Source of the DNA: Buchnera aphidicola (Diuraphis noxia)
Lineage (GTDB): Bacteria; Pseudomonadota; Gammaproteobacteria; Enterobacterales; Enterobacteriaceae
NCBI RefSeq assembly: GCF_001700895.1
Contig: NZ_CP013259.1
Coordinates: 248,001-312,000 of the forward strand
Length of the DNA: 64,000 nucleotides
Direction: 5' to 3'
Shown here: piece by piece, positions 39,665 to 50,621 of the stretch
Numbering within the stretch: position 1 is the stretch's first letter
Layout: every line of letters begins with the position of its first letter
Translations under genes and position numbers: made by a program
The notes under the pieces: generated by a model
Database searches by the model: none
Told to the model about the DNA's origin: nothing
Seen by the model: only the letters and a program-made list of their open reading frames with translations

Positions 39665-41035
39665 ATGAAGTTAAATTCATTAACTGCTATTTCTCCCATT
39701 GATGGTCGATATAGTAAATCTACTTTAGTACTTAGAGAGATTTTTAGCGAATTTGGTTTTTTTAAATATCGTCTCAACGTAGAAATTCAGTGGTTTAAAA
39801 AAATAATAAGCATATCTGAACTTTTAGAATTAAAAAAAATTGATGATAAAAACATATCTTTTCTTAATAATATTATTAATGATTTTACTGAAGAAGATGC
39901 CAGTCAGATTAAAAAAATAGAAAAAACAACTCAACATGATGTAAAAGCTTTAGAATACTTTTTAAAAGATAAAATTTCTAAATCAGAAATTTTTTCATCA
40001 ATTTTAGAATTTATACATTTTGGTTGTACTTCAGAGGACATTAATAATATATCTTATGCCTTAATGTTAAAAGATGCTCGTAATAAAATAATTTTACCAT
40101 TATGGTCTAAAATAATTGCTTCTGTAAAAAACATGATTTTTAAATATCAGCATGTCCCTTTATTATCTTTAACGCATGGACAACCAGCTACGCCATCAAC
40201 GATGGGAAAAGAACTTACTAATTTTTATTATCGTATGCAACGTTATTATAAAAAAATTAAAAATATAGAAATATTAGGTAAAATGAATGGCACTACTGGG
40301 AATTATAATGCACATTTAGTTGCATATCCAAAAATTAACTGGCATAAAATTAGTCAAGAATTTGTAACATCTTTAGGAATATCTTGGAATCCATATACTA
40401 CACAAATCGAACCTCATGATTACATATCAGAATTTTTTAGTTGTATTTCATTATTTAATACAATATTAATTAATTTTAATCGTGATATTTGGGGATATAT
40501 TTCACTTAACTATTTTAAACAAAAACCAGTAGAAAATGAAGTAGGTTCTTCTATTATGCCTCATAAAATTAATCCTATTGATTTTGAAAATTCTGAAGGG
40601 AATTTAGGGTTATCAAATGCTTTTATGAATCATATGATACATAAATTACCTATTTCTCGATGGCAACGTGACTTAAGTGATTCTACAGTATTACGTAATT
40701 TAGGAGTAACTATAGCTTATTCTGTCATTGCATATAAATCTGTATTATCGGGTTTAAAAAAACTAGAAATAAATGAAGTTCAAATGTTAAAAAATTTAAA
40801 TGAAAACTGGTCTGTTTTATCTGAACCAATTCAAACTGTTATGCGTCGTTATGGTATAAAAAATTCATATGAACAATTAAAAAAATTAACTCGCGGAAAA
40901 AAAATAAATAAAAATATTATACATATGTTTATTGCTAGTTTAGAAATACCAGAAAAAGAAAAAAAACGCTTAAAGAAACTTACGCCTTGTAATTATATAG
41001 GGGCAGCAAGTCAAATAATCAATGAATTAGAATAA
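39665..41035 (+). CDS. purB: Adenylosuccinate lyase
   Basis: PurB acts twice in purine synthesis, cleaving SAICAR and adenylosuccinate. The 456 residues match E. coli. TAISPIDGRYSKST opens the protein, THGQPATPSTMGKEL holds the general acid histidine, and SSIMPHKINPIDFENSEGN is the family signature with the catalytic serine loop. Host nucleotide exchange and adenylate supply explain retention. Confidence 0.97.
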   Translation: MKLNSLTAISPIDGRYSKSTLVLREIFSEFGFFKYRLNVEIQWFKKIISISELLELKKIDDKNISFLNNIINDFTEEDASQIKKIEKTTQHDVKALEYFLKDKISKSEIFSSILEFIHFGCTSEDINNISYALMLKDARNKIILPLWSKIIASVKNMIFKYQHVPLLSLTHGQPATPSTMGKELTNFYYRMQRYYKKIKNIEILGKMNGTTGNYNAHLVAYPKINWHKISQEFVTSLGISWNPYTTQIEPHDYISEFFSCISLFNTILINFNRDIWGYISLNYFKQKPVENEVGSSIMPHKINPIDFENSEGNLGLSNAFMNHMIHKLPISRWQRDLSDSTVLRNLGVTIAYSVIAYKSVLSGLKKLEINEVQMLKNLNENWSVLSEPIQTVMRRYGIKNSYEQLKKLTRGKKINKNIIHMFIASLEIPEKEKKRLKKLTPCNYIGAASQIINELE

Positions 41036-41119
41036 ACAATTAATCATATGTTATATCAAAAAATCATTTAATTATTTTAAACATTTAATTAGATATATAA
41101 TTTCAAGGAAATTTTTTTT

Positions 41120-41713
41120 GTGACATCAATAATATTAGTTATCTCTCTTATTTTTTTAACTGGTTGTAATAATTTTATTAATACGCAAACATATTTTAAA
41201 AAAAAATATTTTTTAAATAAAAATATTATAGAAAATAGAATACATTCTTGGAATAATATTACAAAAATTGCTGCATATAAATATCATGTTGATGAAAAAT
41301 TAATTAAATCTATTATTTATGCAGAATCTTCTGGTAACCCTTATGCTAAAAGCAGTTCTAATGCGATTGGATTAATGCAAATTAAACCATCTGCTGCAGG
41401 TTTTGAAATATATCGTTTACAAGGAAAAAAACGTCAACCTTCTCTTAAAGAATTATATAATCCTAAAATAAATATTGATATAGGTACTGCTTATATTAGT
41501 TTATTGCAAACAAAAAAATTGTTGGGTATAAAAAACAAAGAACTAATGAGATATGCTACTATTGTTTCATATGTCAATGGAGATAGTGCATTGCTAAAAC
41601 TTTTCTCTAAAAATAGAAAAAAAGCAATATCTATAATTAACACTATGAATATAAACTCTTTTTGTGCATATATAAAAAAAAACATCCAGCAAAGCAAGCT
41701 TCAAATTATTTAA
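41120..41713 (+). CDS. emtA: Membrane-bound lytic endotransglycosylase (lipoprotein)
   Basis: EmtA (MltE) cleaves glycan strands of peptidoglycan. The 197-residue protein has a lipoprotein signal with lipobox LTGC (Cys16), and an SLT domain with the catalytic Glu69 in IIYAESSGNPYAKSSSNAIGLMQIKPSAAG-type sequence; SYVNGDSALLK resembles the E. coli region SYANGAGALLR. Start is GTG at 41120, preceded by AAGGAAA. Unlike ApbE in this window it keeps its lipobox cysteine. Confidence 0.92.
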   Translation: MTSIILVISLIFLTGCNNFINTQTYFKKKYFLNKNIIENRIHSWNNITKIAAYKYHVDEKLIKSIIYAESSGNPYAKSSSNAIGLMQIKPSAAGFEIYRLQGKKRQPSLKELYNPKINIDIGTAYISLLQTKKLLGIKNKELMRYATIVSYVNGDSALLKLFSKNRKKAISIINTMNINSFCAYIKKNIQQSKLQII

Positions 41714-41829
41714 TGAAAGTGATAATGATTTATGATTTAATATAAAATTATCTATTAAATATAATTTTTACGTTAGACTTTAAAATAAAAAATCTTTATC
41801 GAAACAAAATTTATATTTGAGATTGAAAG

Positions 41830-42600
41830 ATGGGATTTTTAAAAGGTAAAAAGATTTTAATCACAGGAATTTCTAGTAAACGATCAATTGCTTTTGAGAT
41901 AGCAAAATCTATGTATGGTTTAAAAGCAGAATTAGGATTTATATGTCAAAATGAAAAAATTTGTAATAAAATGAAAACATCATTAGATGCAATGAAATCT
42001 AGTTTTATATTTACATGTGATTTTAGAAATGACGAAAATATAAAAAAAATGTGTTTTAATTTATCACAGGTATGGAAAAATTTTGACGGATTAATACATG
42101 CTATTGCTTATTGTCCAAAAAAATTACTTTATGGAGATTTCATTGATCAAACTACTAGAGAAGGATTTAATATTTCTCATGAAATTAGTTGTTATAGTTT
42201 TTTAGGATTAATAAAACAATGTAGAAAATTTCTAAAACATGGTTCTTCTTTGTTGACTTTATCTTACCTAGGAGCTCAACGTGTGATACCTAATTACAAT
42301 ATTATGGGATTAGCGAAAGCTTCGTTAGAAGCAAATGTTCGTTATCTAGCTTATACGTTGGGTAAAAACAATATTCGAGTCAATGCTATTTCATCTGGTC
42401 CTATCAAAACTATTTCTTCTTATAGTATTAAAAATTTTAATGAAATTAAACAACATCATTATAAATCAGCACTAATACAAAATTCTATCACTAGCAAAAA
42501 TATAGCGAATGTTGCATCTTTTTTATTATCAGATTTATCAATCGGTATTACTGGTTCAGTTATTTATGTTGATAACGGATTTCATGTCAGTTCTATCTAA
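41830..42600 (+). CDS. fabI: Enoyl-ACP reductase FabI
   Basis: FabI reduces enoyl-ACP with NADH in the last step of each fatty-acid elongation cycle. The 256-residue short-chain-dehydrogenase fold has ILITGISSKRSIAFEIA, the active-site tyrosines in SYLGAQ and in NYNIMGLAKASLEANV (with the lysine), and VNAISSGPIKT. E. coli has 262; the last few residues are missing. With fabZ and acpS it shows that fatty-acid synthesis is retained. Confidence 0.96.
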   Translation: MGFLKGKKILITGISSKRSIAFEIAKSMYGLKAELGFICQNEKICNKMKTSLDAMKSSFIFTCDFRNDENIKKMCFNLSQVWKNFDGLIHAIAYCPKKLLYGDFIDQTTREGFNISHEISCYSFLGLIKQCRKFLKHGSSLLTLSYLGAQRVIPNYNIMGLAKASLEANVRYLAYTLGKNNIRVNAISSGPIKTISSYSIKNFNEIKQHHYKSALIQNSITSKNIANVASFLLSDLSIGITGSVIYVDNGFHVSSI

Positions 42601-42880
42601 GTTATAATTACTATTTGTATTGTTTTATTAAAAAAATATTAAATATATTTTTAAAAAATTTAAACAGTATATATGTTTAAATAAAAAATTTATGATTTTT
42701 TTTATTTTTTATAAAGTCACTTATCATGTTTATTCAGTCAATAAACACGTTAAAATAAAATTTTTGTGATTTGTATGTCAAAAGATCACCTATTTTATTT
42801 AATGCATGATAAATCTATTCAAATAAATTTTTAAATTTACGAATTATTGATTTTTACTACGACAATTAGGTTTTATTATT

Positions 42881-44818
42881 ATGTTCCAAAATAATCCATT
42901 GCTTACACTGTTAAAAAAAAATCTACATGCTAAAACACCTCGTATTGAAGGCGTAGTAAAAAGCACTGAAAGAGGATTTGGATTTTTAGAAACGGATGCA
43001 CAAAAAAGTTATTTTATCCCACCAAAACACATGAAAAAAGTGATGCACGGAGATAAGATAATTGCATTATTAAAAATAGAAAAAGATAGAGAAATCATTG
43101 AACCTGAAAAATTAGTTGCGCCTTTTCTAAATCGGTTTGTGGGACAAATAGAAAAGAAAGAAAATAAATTATTTATTGTACCCGATTATCCATTTTTAAA
43201 AACTCTTATAATATGTATAAATTATAAAAACAGTTCAAATGTTTTTCATAATGGAGATTGGGTTGTTGCAAAACTAACTAAACATAAGCTTAATGGAAAT
43301 CATTTTTTTTATGCTGAATTAATTGAAAAAATTATAAAAAATAATGATCCTTTCATACCATGGAGAGTAACTTTAGCACGTCATAATCTTCCCAAACAAG
43401 AACCATTATCTAATATAAATGATTTTAAATTGAAAGATGAATGTGATAGAAAAGATTTGACAAATTTAGATTTTGTGACTATAGACAATAGTAATACCAA
43501 AGATATTGATGATGCACTTTTTATTAATCAAAATATTACAGGAGATTTTGTTTTAACTGTAGCAATTGCTGATCCTACTGCTTATATAAAAAAAGATAGT
43601 CAATTAGATGTTATTGCATATAAAAGAGGTTTTACAAATTATTTACCTGGGTTCAATATTCCTATGTTGCCTAGAAATTTATCAGAAGATATATGTTCAT
43701 TGAATCCCAATGAACGTCGTCCAGCATTAGCATGTCGTATTAATATTTTAAAAGATGGTAGTATATCTGAAAATATTATATTTTTTTTAGCATGGATTAA
43801 ATCTAAATCAAAATTATCTTATGATAACGTATCAGATTGGATTGAACAATCTGGAACATGGCAACCTCCTACGAAATCTATAAAAAATCAAATATTATGC
43901 TTACATCGATTATGTTTATTACGAATAAAATGGCGTTCAAAAAATTCTGTATTGTTTAAAGACAACCCAGAATATCGATTTAATTTATCTGAAAACGGAA
44001 ATATTTTAGATATTTTTATTGACAAAAGACGTATTGCTCACAAAATTGTTGAAGAATGTATGATTATTGCTAACATGTCTGCAGCTAAATTTTTATCTAA
44101 GCATATTGGTTTTGGAATATATAATGTACATACTGGTTTTGATCTGATTAACGCTGAAAATGTAGTGTCTTTTTTAAAAGATTATAACTTAAATTTTACT
44201 GTTGAAGAAATTACTACTTTAAAAGGTTTTTGTAAACTTAGACGTGTTTTAAATATATTATCTAATAATTACATTGATAATCGTATTCGTCGTTTTCAAT
44301 CATTTGGTGATTTTAGTATTGTACCAGGTCCTCATTTTGCTCTTGGTTTTTCAGAATATGCTACTTGGACTTCCCCTATTCGCAAATATAGTGATATGAT
44401 TAATCATCGTCTATTAAAATCTATTATTAGAAAAGAAACACCGATTAAACCTAGCGAAGAAATTAAATTAAAGATAAGTGAACAAAAAAGACGAAACAGG
44501 ACTGCTGAAAGAGACGTATCAGATTGGCTTTATGCTATATTTTTACAAAAAGAAAAAAATCGAAATAAAAAATTTAATGCTGAAATTATTGATATTTCAA
44601 GAAGTGGAATGAGGGCTCGTTTAATAGAAAATGGTGCGTATGTTTTTATTCCAGGTGTTTTTTTACACAAAAATAAAACCGAATTACTATTTAATCAAGA
44701 AATGGGCAAGGTATTTATTAATGGTATTTTAATTTATAAAGTTTCGGATGTTATATCAGTCATTTTATCAGATATTCGATTAGAAACCCGTAGTATTATT
44801 GCGAAACCAGAAAATTAA
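42881..44818 (+). CDS. rnb: Exoribonuclease II
   Basis: RNase II degrades single-stranded RNA 3'-5'. It has 645 residues (E. coli 644). Cold-shock-type OB domains occupy the first 170 residues, the RNB catalytic domain holds IDNSNTKDIDDALF with the metal-binding aspartates (near 205) and RKYSDMINHRLL, and an S1 domain lies at the C-terminus (NAEIIDISRSGMRARL). The upstream 280 bp is AT-rich with no feature I can name. Confidence 0.97.
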   Translation: MFQNNPLLTLLKKNLHAKTPRIEGVVKSTERGFGFLETDAQKSYFIPPKHMKKVMHGDKIIALLKIEKDREIIEPEKLVAPFLNRFVGQIEKKENKLFIVPDYPFLKTLIICINYKNSSNVFHNGDWVVAKLTKHKLNGNHFFYAELIEKIIKNNDPFIPWRVTLARHNLPKQEPLSNINDFKLKDECDRKDLTNLDFVTIDNSNTKDIDDALFINQNITGDFVLTVAIADPTAYIKKDSQLDVIAYKRGFTNYLPGFNIPMLPRNLSEDICSLNPNERRPALACRINILKDGSISENIIFFLAWIKSKSKLSYDNVSDWIEQSGTWQPPTKSIKNQILCLHRLCLLRIKWRSKNSVLFKDNPEYRFNLSENGNILDIFIDKRRIAHKIVEECMIIANMSAAKFLSKHIGFGIYNVHTGFDLINAENVVSFLKDYNLNFTVEEITTLKGFCKLRRVLNILSNNYIDNRIRRFQSFGDFSIVPGPHFALGFSEYATWTSPIRKYSDMINHRLLKSIIRKETPIKPSEEIKLKISEQKRRNRTAERDVSDWLYAIFLQKEKNRNKKFNAEIIDISRSGMRARLIENGAYVFIPGVFLHKNKTELLFNQEMGKVFINGILIYKVSDVISVILSDIRLETRSIIAKPEN

Positions 44819-44923
44819 CTTTGATAATAAAAAATATTATATATTTATAAGCAAAATGCTTACATAGATAAAATATCTTCAAACGAGTTATAAAAATTTA
44901 ACATATACTTAGGAGTATGATAG

Positions 44924-45571
44924 ATGCATATTTCGATTTTTGATTTATCTATATATATAAAATTTTTTATAGGTTTATGTGCTTTAGTTAATCCAATTGG
45001 AATGATTCCTATCTTTACAACTATGACTCATAGTCAATCTATTTTAGAAAGACAAAAAACTAATTTAATAGCTAATTTTTCAGCATCTCTGATTTTAATC
45101 ATATCACTATTTGTTGGTAGTAATATTTTAAATGCATTTGGTATATCTATTAGTTCGTTTCGTATTGCTGGAGGCATACTTATAATCAGTATAGCGTTTT
45201 CTATGATTAGTGGAAATTTTTTAAATAAAGTAAAACAAATAAAAGAAAACAAAACGAATCAAAAACCTGAAAACATTAGTGTAGTTCCTTTAGCAATGCC
45301 TTTAATTGCAGGACCAGGAGCTATAAGTTCGACTATTGTTTGGAGTACTTATTATTCTAATTGGATGAATTTATTTGGATGCAGTTTAGTTATTATCTGT
45401 TTTTCAATGGTATGTTGGTTGTGTTTTCAAGCAGCTCCATGCGTTGTAAAAATATTAGGAACAACAGGAATTAACATTATTACACGTATTATGGGTTTAT
45501 TATTAATGTCATTAGGAATAGAGTTTATTACTATAGGTATAAGTACGATTTTCCCTGGATTATTAAATTAA
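44924..45571 (+). CDS. ychE: MarC/YchE-family inner membrane protein
   Basis: The 215-residue protein is as long as E. coli YchE and aligns throughout, with six hydrophobic segments. Conserved pieces are FKFFIGL-like IKFFIGLCALVNPIGMIPIF, SFRIAGGI, PLAMPLIAGPGAISSTIVW and TGINIITRIMGLLLMSLGIEF. The family is an inner-membrane protein of unknown substrate (MarC has no proven drug role). Its TAA shares a base with the lipB ATG (TAATG), suggesting coupling. Confidence 0.93.
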   Translation: MHISIFDLSIYIKFFIGLCALVNPIGMIPIFTTMTHSQSILERQKTNLIANFSASLILIISLFVGSNILNAFGISISSFRIAGGILIISIAFSMISGNFLNKVKQIKENKTNQKPENISVVPLAMPLIAGPGAISSTIVWSTYYSNWMNLFGCSLVIICFSMVCWLCFQAAPCVVKILGTTGINIITRIMGLLLMSLGIEFITIGISTIFPGLLN

Positions 45572-46245
45572 TGTTTTTTAATATAAATCTTATGAAAAGT
45601 TTTTTACAAAATAAAATTATTTTTTTTCGTGATTTAGGAATAGAAGAATGGTCGATTACCTTTAAAAAAATGCACAATTTTACAATATTGCGCGATTTTT
45701 ATACATTTGATGAAATATGGTTTGTTGAGCATTATCCTGTTTTTACACAAGGGTATGCACATCAAAAAAAGAGTTTAACTCATATTAACAATATACCTGT
45801 AATAAATACTAATAGAGGTGGCCAAATTACATATCATGGGCCAGGCCAGCAAATATTATATTTTTTAATTGATCTTAAACGTAGAAATATTAGTATTCGT
45901 GACTTAATTGATATCATGCAACAAATAGTAATAAAGACTTTAAATAAACTTTCTATACATCAAGCATATACTAAAAAAAAATTTCCAGGTGTGTATGTAA
46001 ATAAAAAAAAAATATGCTCTTTAGGATTAAGGATAAAAAGAAATTTTACTTTTCATGGTTTGTCTATTAATGTGAATATGGATTTAACACCATTTAATTA
46101 TATCTATCCTTGTGGCGATATAAATATACAGATGACACAAATAAAAGAGTTTAATAAAGATATTAAATTAAAAGACTTAAAAACTGTTTTAGTAACAGTT
46201 TTATCTAATTATTTTCAAGTTATTATGATAAAAAAAAAACAATGA
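45571..46245 (+). CDS. lipB: Octanoyl-(ACP):protein N-octanoyltransferase
   Basis: LipB transfers octanoate from ACP to the lipoyl domains of 2-oxoacid dehydrogenases. Motifs are VEHYPVFTQG, RGGQITYHGPGQQ, the catalytic lysine in KKICSLGLRI and the catalytic cysteine in YPCGD. Length is 224. ATG at 45571 overlaps the ychE stop; an internal ATG at 45592 is closer to the E. coli start, so the first seven residues are uncertain. An in-frame A10 lies at 46003-46012. LipA follows, completing lipoate synthesis. Confidence 0.95.
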   Translation: MFFNINLMKSFLQNKIIFFRDLGIEEWSITFKKMHNFTILRDFYTFDEIWFVEHYPVFTQGYAHQKKSLTHINNIPVINTNRGGQITYHGPGQQILYFLIDLKRRNISIRDLIDIMQQIVIKTLNKLSIHQAYTKKKFPGVYVNKKKICSLGLRIKRNFTFHGLSINVNMDLTPFNYIYPCGDINIQMTQIKEFNKDIKLKDLKTVLVTVLSNYFQVIMIKKKQ

Positions 46246-46365
46246 AATAATTAATTATATTTTACTTTAGGAATTAAAATAAAATTTAATTTTTATTTCA
46301 AAATATCTTTTATATCTTTATATAACATATATTTTTTAATATTCGTAATTGAGATAATAAATCTT

Positions 46366-47319
46366 ATGAAGATAAATAAAAATATTTTATCGAAAAGTAA
46401 TATATCAAAACAGTTAAATACAATTCCAATTAAAAATATTTATAAATTTCAAACAAAATTAACAAAACCTGATTGGATAAAAATTAAACTACCTATTCAC
46501 ACTTCTCGTATAAAAAAAATAAAAACAGCCTTACGTAAACACAATCTGTATTCTGTTTGTGAAGAAGCTCGTTGTCCCAATTTACCAGAATGTTTTGACA
46601 ATGGTACTGCGACATTCATGATTCTTGGATCAATATGTACTCGAAATTGCCCTTTTTGCGCAGTATCTCATGGTATACCATACCCTGTAAATAAAACAGA
46701 ACCTGATAATCTATCCAATGCAATATTTGATATGGGTATTAATTATGTAGTAATCACATCAGTAGTTCGTGATGATTTATATGATGGTGGTGCACAACAT
46801 TTTGTTAATTGTATAAAATCAATTAGAAATAAAAATCAAGTAAAAATTGAAATATTAGTGCCTGATTTTCGAGGAAAGATTGATTTAATATTAAACATAT
46901 TTAATACATCGTTACCTGATATTTTTAATCATAATATAGAAAGTATTCCTAGAATGTATAAAAAAATTCGTCCTGGAGCAAATTATTCAAAATCGTTATT
47001 ATTATTGGAATCATTCCAAAAAAGATATATTAATATACCTACAAAATCTGGATTAATGTTAGGACTCGGTGAAAAAGAAAAAGAAATAATTCAAGTCATG
47101 AAAGATCTTTATTCAAGTGGAGTAACTTTATTAACAATAGGACAATATCTTCAACCCAGTACTAATCATGTTCCAGTGAAACGTTACATCTCACCTAAAG
47201 AATTTGAATATATTAAGAAAGAAGCTTTATCTATTGGTTTTTCTAATGTTTTTTGTGGTTCATTTGTTCGTTCATCATACCATGCTAGTTTTCAATCACT
47301 ATTACCTATTAAGAAATAA
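46366..47319 (+). CDS. lipA: Lipoyl synthase
   Basis: LipA is a radical-SAM enzyme that inserts two sulfurs into protein-bound octanoyl groups. The auxiliary cluster motif [12 protein letters not shown] (C-x4-C-x5-C) and the SAM cluster CTRNCPFC (C-x3-C-x2-C) are both complete; the C-terminal RSSYHA contains the serine ligand to the auxiliary cluster. The length of 317 is close to E. coli (321). It follows lipB by 120 bases. Confidence 0.97.
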   Translation: MKINKNILSKSNISKQLNTIPIKNIYKFQTKLTKPDWIKIKLPIHTSRIKKIKTALRKHNLYSVCEEARCPNLPECFDNGTATFMILGSICTRNCPFCAVSHGIPYPVNKTEPDNLSNAIFDMGINYVVITSVVRDDLYDGGAQHFVNCIKSIRNKNQVKIEILVPDFRGKIDLILNIFNTSLPDIFNHNIESIPRMYKKIRPGANYSKSLLLLESFQKRYINIPTKSGLMLGLGEKEKEIIQVMKDLYSSGVTLLTIGQYLQPSTNHVPVKRYISPKEFEYIKKEALSIGFSNVFCGSFVRSSYHASFQSLLPIKK

Positions 47320-47447
47320 AATTGATATTTTTAAAAATAAATTTTTATAAATATTTTTATACATCATGTAATTAGTACATTTTGCATTAAAAATATATAG
47401 AAAAGAATATTTCTTTCTTGATGTATATTATATATTAGAGGTTATAA

Positions 47448-48158
47448 GTGTTAAATCCCATTTTTTTTAATATGCCTAAAATCATTATTGCATTAGATTT
47501 TTCTGATAAAAAATCAGCTATGAAACTCATTGATCTTTTAAATCCATCTATTTTTTATTTAAAGATTGGAAAAGAAATGTTTACAATTTTAGGTTATAAA
47601 TTTATAAAAGAATTACATCAACTTGGATTTAGTATATTTCTTGATTTAAAATTTCATGATATCCCCAATACTGTTTTTAATGCAACAAAAGCTGCTGCAG
47701 ATTTAGGAGTATGGATGCTAAGTGTTCATGCAGCTGGAGGAAAAAAAATGTTAATTTCTGCCAAAAAAGCTTTAAAGAATTTTAAAAAGGCTCCTTTATT
47801 AATAGCCATTACAGCGTTAACTAGTTTGAAAGAAGAAGATTTGCAAGACATTGGAATTAAAAGTTCTTTAACAGAATACATTTTAAAATTATCAAAATTA
47901 TCTAATGATTGTGGTTTAGATGGAATTGTGTGTCCAGGGAAAGAAGCAAAGAAAATAAAATTTTTGTTTGGTCATCAATATAAAATTATCACACCAGGTA
48001 TTAGATCTTCTAAAGATTTACTATATGATCAAAATAATATTATTACTCCTAGAGAAGCTAAAGAATCTAAAATAGATTATATAGTTTTAGGACGTTCTAT
48101 TACAATGTCAAAAAATCCAATTAAAAAATTGGATTTAATAATAAAATCTATGCAATAA
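47448..48158 (+). CDS. pyrF: Orotidine 5'-phosphate decarboxylase
   Basis: PyrF makes UMP from OMP. The TIM-barrel protein has 236 residues with IIALDF at the start, the catalytic FLDLKFHDIPNT (Asp-Lys-Asp) and VTPGIR-type ITPGIRSS phosphate site. The start is GTG at 47448 after AGAGG (47437-47441); an in-frame ATG at 47472 would also leave a complete barrel. PyrH in this window uses its UMP product. Confidence 0.95.
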   Translation: MLNPIFFNMPKIIIALDFSDKKSAMKLIDLLNPSIFYLKIGKEMFTILGYKFIKELHQLGFSIFLDLKFHDIPNTVFNATKAAADLGVWMLSVHAAGGKKMLISAKKALKNFKKAPLLIAITALTSLKEEDLQDIGIKSSLTEYILKLSKLSNDCGLDGIVCPGKEAKKIKFLFGHQYKIITPGIRSSKDLLYDQNNIITPREAKESKIDYIVLGRSITMSKNPIKKLDLIIKSMQ

Positions 48159-48195
48159 CATCAAAGAATACATAGTTTTTTGATAAGGAGGTTTG

Positions 48196-48786
48196 ATGCA
48201 ATTAATAAAAATAGAGAAAGCCATTTTACCTACTCCTTGGGGTAATTTTTTTATTTTTGGTTTTGAAGAAAAGAAAAATGGGAAAAATCATATTGCTCTT
48301 GTATATGGCAATATAAACGAAAATACTCCGATTCTTTCTAGAGTACATTCAGAATGCTTAACAGGAGATGCTTTTTTTAGCTTAAGATGCGACTGTGGTA
48401 TTCAATTAAAAATAGCGATGCAAATTATTTCTAAAGAAGGGAGTGGTGTCTTAATTTATCATCGTCAAGAAGGAAGAAATATTGGATTATTGAATAAAAT
48501 AAGAGCATATGCTTTACAAGACAAAGGCTTGGATACTGTCGAAGCTAATGAGAAATTGGGTTTTTCTGCAGACGAAAGAGATTTTTCATTATGTGCTGAT
48601 ATTTTTAAAATATTGAATATTAAAAAAATTCGATTACTGACAAATAATCCGTTTAAAATGCAAATGCTAATAAATGCTGGAATAAATATTGTAGAACGAG
48701 TACCTCTTATAGTAGAAAAAAATTCTAAAAATGCTTTTTATTTACAAACAAAAGAAAAAAAAATGGGTCATTTATTACATGAATAA
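48196..48786 (+). CDS. ribA: GTP cyclohydrolase II
   Basis: RibA opens GTP, the first step of riboflavin synthesis. It has 196 residues, the E. coli length, starting [16 protein letters not shown]. The zinc cysteines are in [35 protein letters not shown] is the catalytic segment. ATG at 48196 follows an unusually strong AAGGAGG (48185-48191); TTG at 48193 is only in-frame extension. Riboflavin is a nutrient the symbiont may share with the aphid. Confidence 0.96.
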   Translation: MQLIKIEKAILPTPWGNFFIFGFEEKKNGKNHIALVYGNINENTPILSRVHSECLTGDAFFSLRCDCGIQLKIAMQIISKEGSGVLIYHRQEGRNIGLLNKIRAYALQDKGLDTVEANEKLGFSADERDFSLCADIFKILNIKKIRLLTNNPFKMQMLINAGINIVERVPLIVEKNSKNAFYLQTKEKKMGHLLHE

Positions 48787-48868
48787 AAGTTATTATATGG
48801 ACTGAAATAATTAATTTTTTTAATTGTTTTTTATCATTAATAATTAGTTGAGTTTAATTCATAATAAA

Positions 48869-48920
48869 AAATATTATTTTTTTATATTGAAATATCAATA
48901 TAAAAAATATTAATATTTTT
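48869..48920. terminator. AT-rich hairpin between convergent ribA and cls
   Basis: Sequence ending TTATATTGA (to 48889) pairs with TCAATATAAAAAA (from 48894) and flanking AATATT blocks, a stem of about 20 A/T pairs closed by an AATA loop and followed by TTTTTT. Convergent position supports a bidirectional terminator. Confidence 0.5.
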
Positions 48921-48953
48921 TAAATGTTTTAAACTTGGTTAAAAATTATTACT

Positions 48954-50420
48954 TTATAATAAAGGACTTAAAAAATAAAATATCTTTTCCAAAATTATAG
49001 TCCAATATGCTCGCGTAGACCACATTCTTTTATCCAATAAAAGAGAATCAGAAATATACTGTTTTTGTATATAAAATAGATCTTTCCCAAAATTACTATC
49101 ATCAATCACTAAAGTAATTTCAAAATTTAACCAAAGACTTCGCATATCTAAATTTACAGTACCAATTAAACTTAATTGTTTATCTACTAAAATGCTTTTA
49201 CTATGAAGTAAACCTTTTTTAAATTGATAAATTTTTACACCTGCTTCTAATAATTCAGCGAAAAAAACTCTACTAGCCCATTTCACTAAAATAGAATCAT
49301 GATATAAAGGTATAATAATACTAACTTTAACACCTCTTTGAGCAGCAGTACAAATAGCATATAATAAATCTTCACTAGGTACTAAATAAGGGGTAGTCAT
49401 AATCAATTCTTTTCTAGCAGAATAAATTGCGGTCAATAAAGCTTGGTGGATCATATTTTCAGGAAAACCTGGTCCTGATGCAATAACCTGAATACTGGAA
49501 TTTCGAGTATATTCGTTTCTTAAATGTTGTTTATTTGGTAATGGAGGTAAAATTTTTAAACCAGTTTCAATTTCCCAATCACAAGAATAAATAATACCCA
49601 TAGTTGCTGCTACAGGTCCCTCTATTCTTGTCATCAGATCAATCCATTGACCGATTCCAGAAGATTGTTTAAATAAAGAAGGATCTACAAGATTCATGCT
49701 ACCTGAATAAACAATATAGTTATCAATCAAGATCATTTTTCTATGCTGTCTCACATCTAATCTTCTTAAAAAAACTCTTAATAGACTAACTTTCAATGCT
49801 TCTACTATTTGAATTCCAGATTTTCTCATTATTTTAGCCCAAGGACTTCTGAAAAATGCTATACTACCTGCAGAATCTAACATTAACCTACAATGTATTC
49901 CACGTTTTGCAGATTTTATTAAGGCTATTGCGACATCATCTGCTATCCCACCAGGTTTCCAAATATAAAACACCATTTCAATATTTTTTTTTGCTAACGA
50001 AATATCGCGTATTAAAATTTGTATAGTTTGATTAGTATTACTTAAAAGTTTTAATTTATTACTTTTTATTCCATAAGTTCCTTGTCTATGCTTGCATAAT
50101 TGAAATAAAGAATTTGCGACTTCGCTATTTTTCATTTGAAAAATATTTGTACAAGATTTTAGTTCATTTAGCCAATTGTTAGACATAGACCAAATTCTAT
50201 TTGCTATTTTTTTTTGTCTTTTTCCTAAATATAATTCACCGAAAAAAAACCAAACAGAAATTCCAATAAATGGAATAATATAAACAGTTAATAACCACAA
50301 TGTTGAAGAAGCTATACTACGTCTCTTTTTTATTAAAACACGAAAAGTAATATTAGCAATCAATAACCAATATGTTAAAAAAATTAAACATTTTATTGAA
50401 TTAAAAAAATATTCATCCAT
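48954..50420 (-). CDS. cls: Cardiolipin synthase
   Basis: Cls condenses two phosphatidylglycerols into cardiolipin at the inner membrane. The 488 residues (E. coli ClsA 486) begin with two membrane segments (about 10-30 and 38-60), then two phospholipase-D HKD motifs: [11 protein letters not shown] near 220 and [10 protein letters not shown] near 400. Both are complete. cdsA, which makes the CDP-diacylglycerol precursor, is missing from its usual place after uppS. Neighbours yciA, yciB and yciC match E. coli. Confidence 0.96.
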   Translation of the reverse strand: MDEYFFNSIKCLIFLTYWLLIANITFRVLIKKRRSIASSTLWLLTVYIIPFIGISVWFFFGELYLGKRQKKIANRIWSMSNNWLNELKSCTNIFQMKNSEVANSLFQLCKHRQGTYGIKSNKLKLLSNTNQTIQILIRDISLAKKNIEMVFYIWKPGGIADDVAIALIKSAKRGIHCRLMLDSAGSIAFFRSPWAKIMRKSGIQIVEALKVSLLRVFLRRLDVRQHRKMILIDNYIVYSGSMNLVDPSLFKQSSGIGQWIDLMTRIEGPVAATMGIIYSCDWEIETGLKILPPLPNKQHLRNEYTRNSSIQVIASGPGFPENMIHQALLTAIYSARKELIMTTPYLVPSEDLLYAICTAAQRGVKVSIIIPLYHDSILVKWASRVFFAELLEAGVKIYQFKKGLLHSKSILVDKQLSLIGTVNLDMRSLWLNFEITLVIDDSNFGKDLFYIQKQYISDSLLLDKRMWSTRAYWTIILEKIFYFLSPLL

Positions 50421-50621
50421 TGAAAATCCTATTTATACTTTTTTAAAAAGTTTTTACTCTGAATTAAATTTTTTAGTTCTAGTTAAAAAACTTTTGTATA
50501 TTTTTTAAAAAATTATACAAAAACTATTTTTTTAACATTTGTGAATATATTGTTAATAAAATTTTTTTATTGTAAATGTAAAAAAAATAAATCAAAAATT
50601 TTCTTCATTTACTGATATTTG

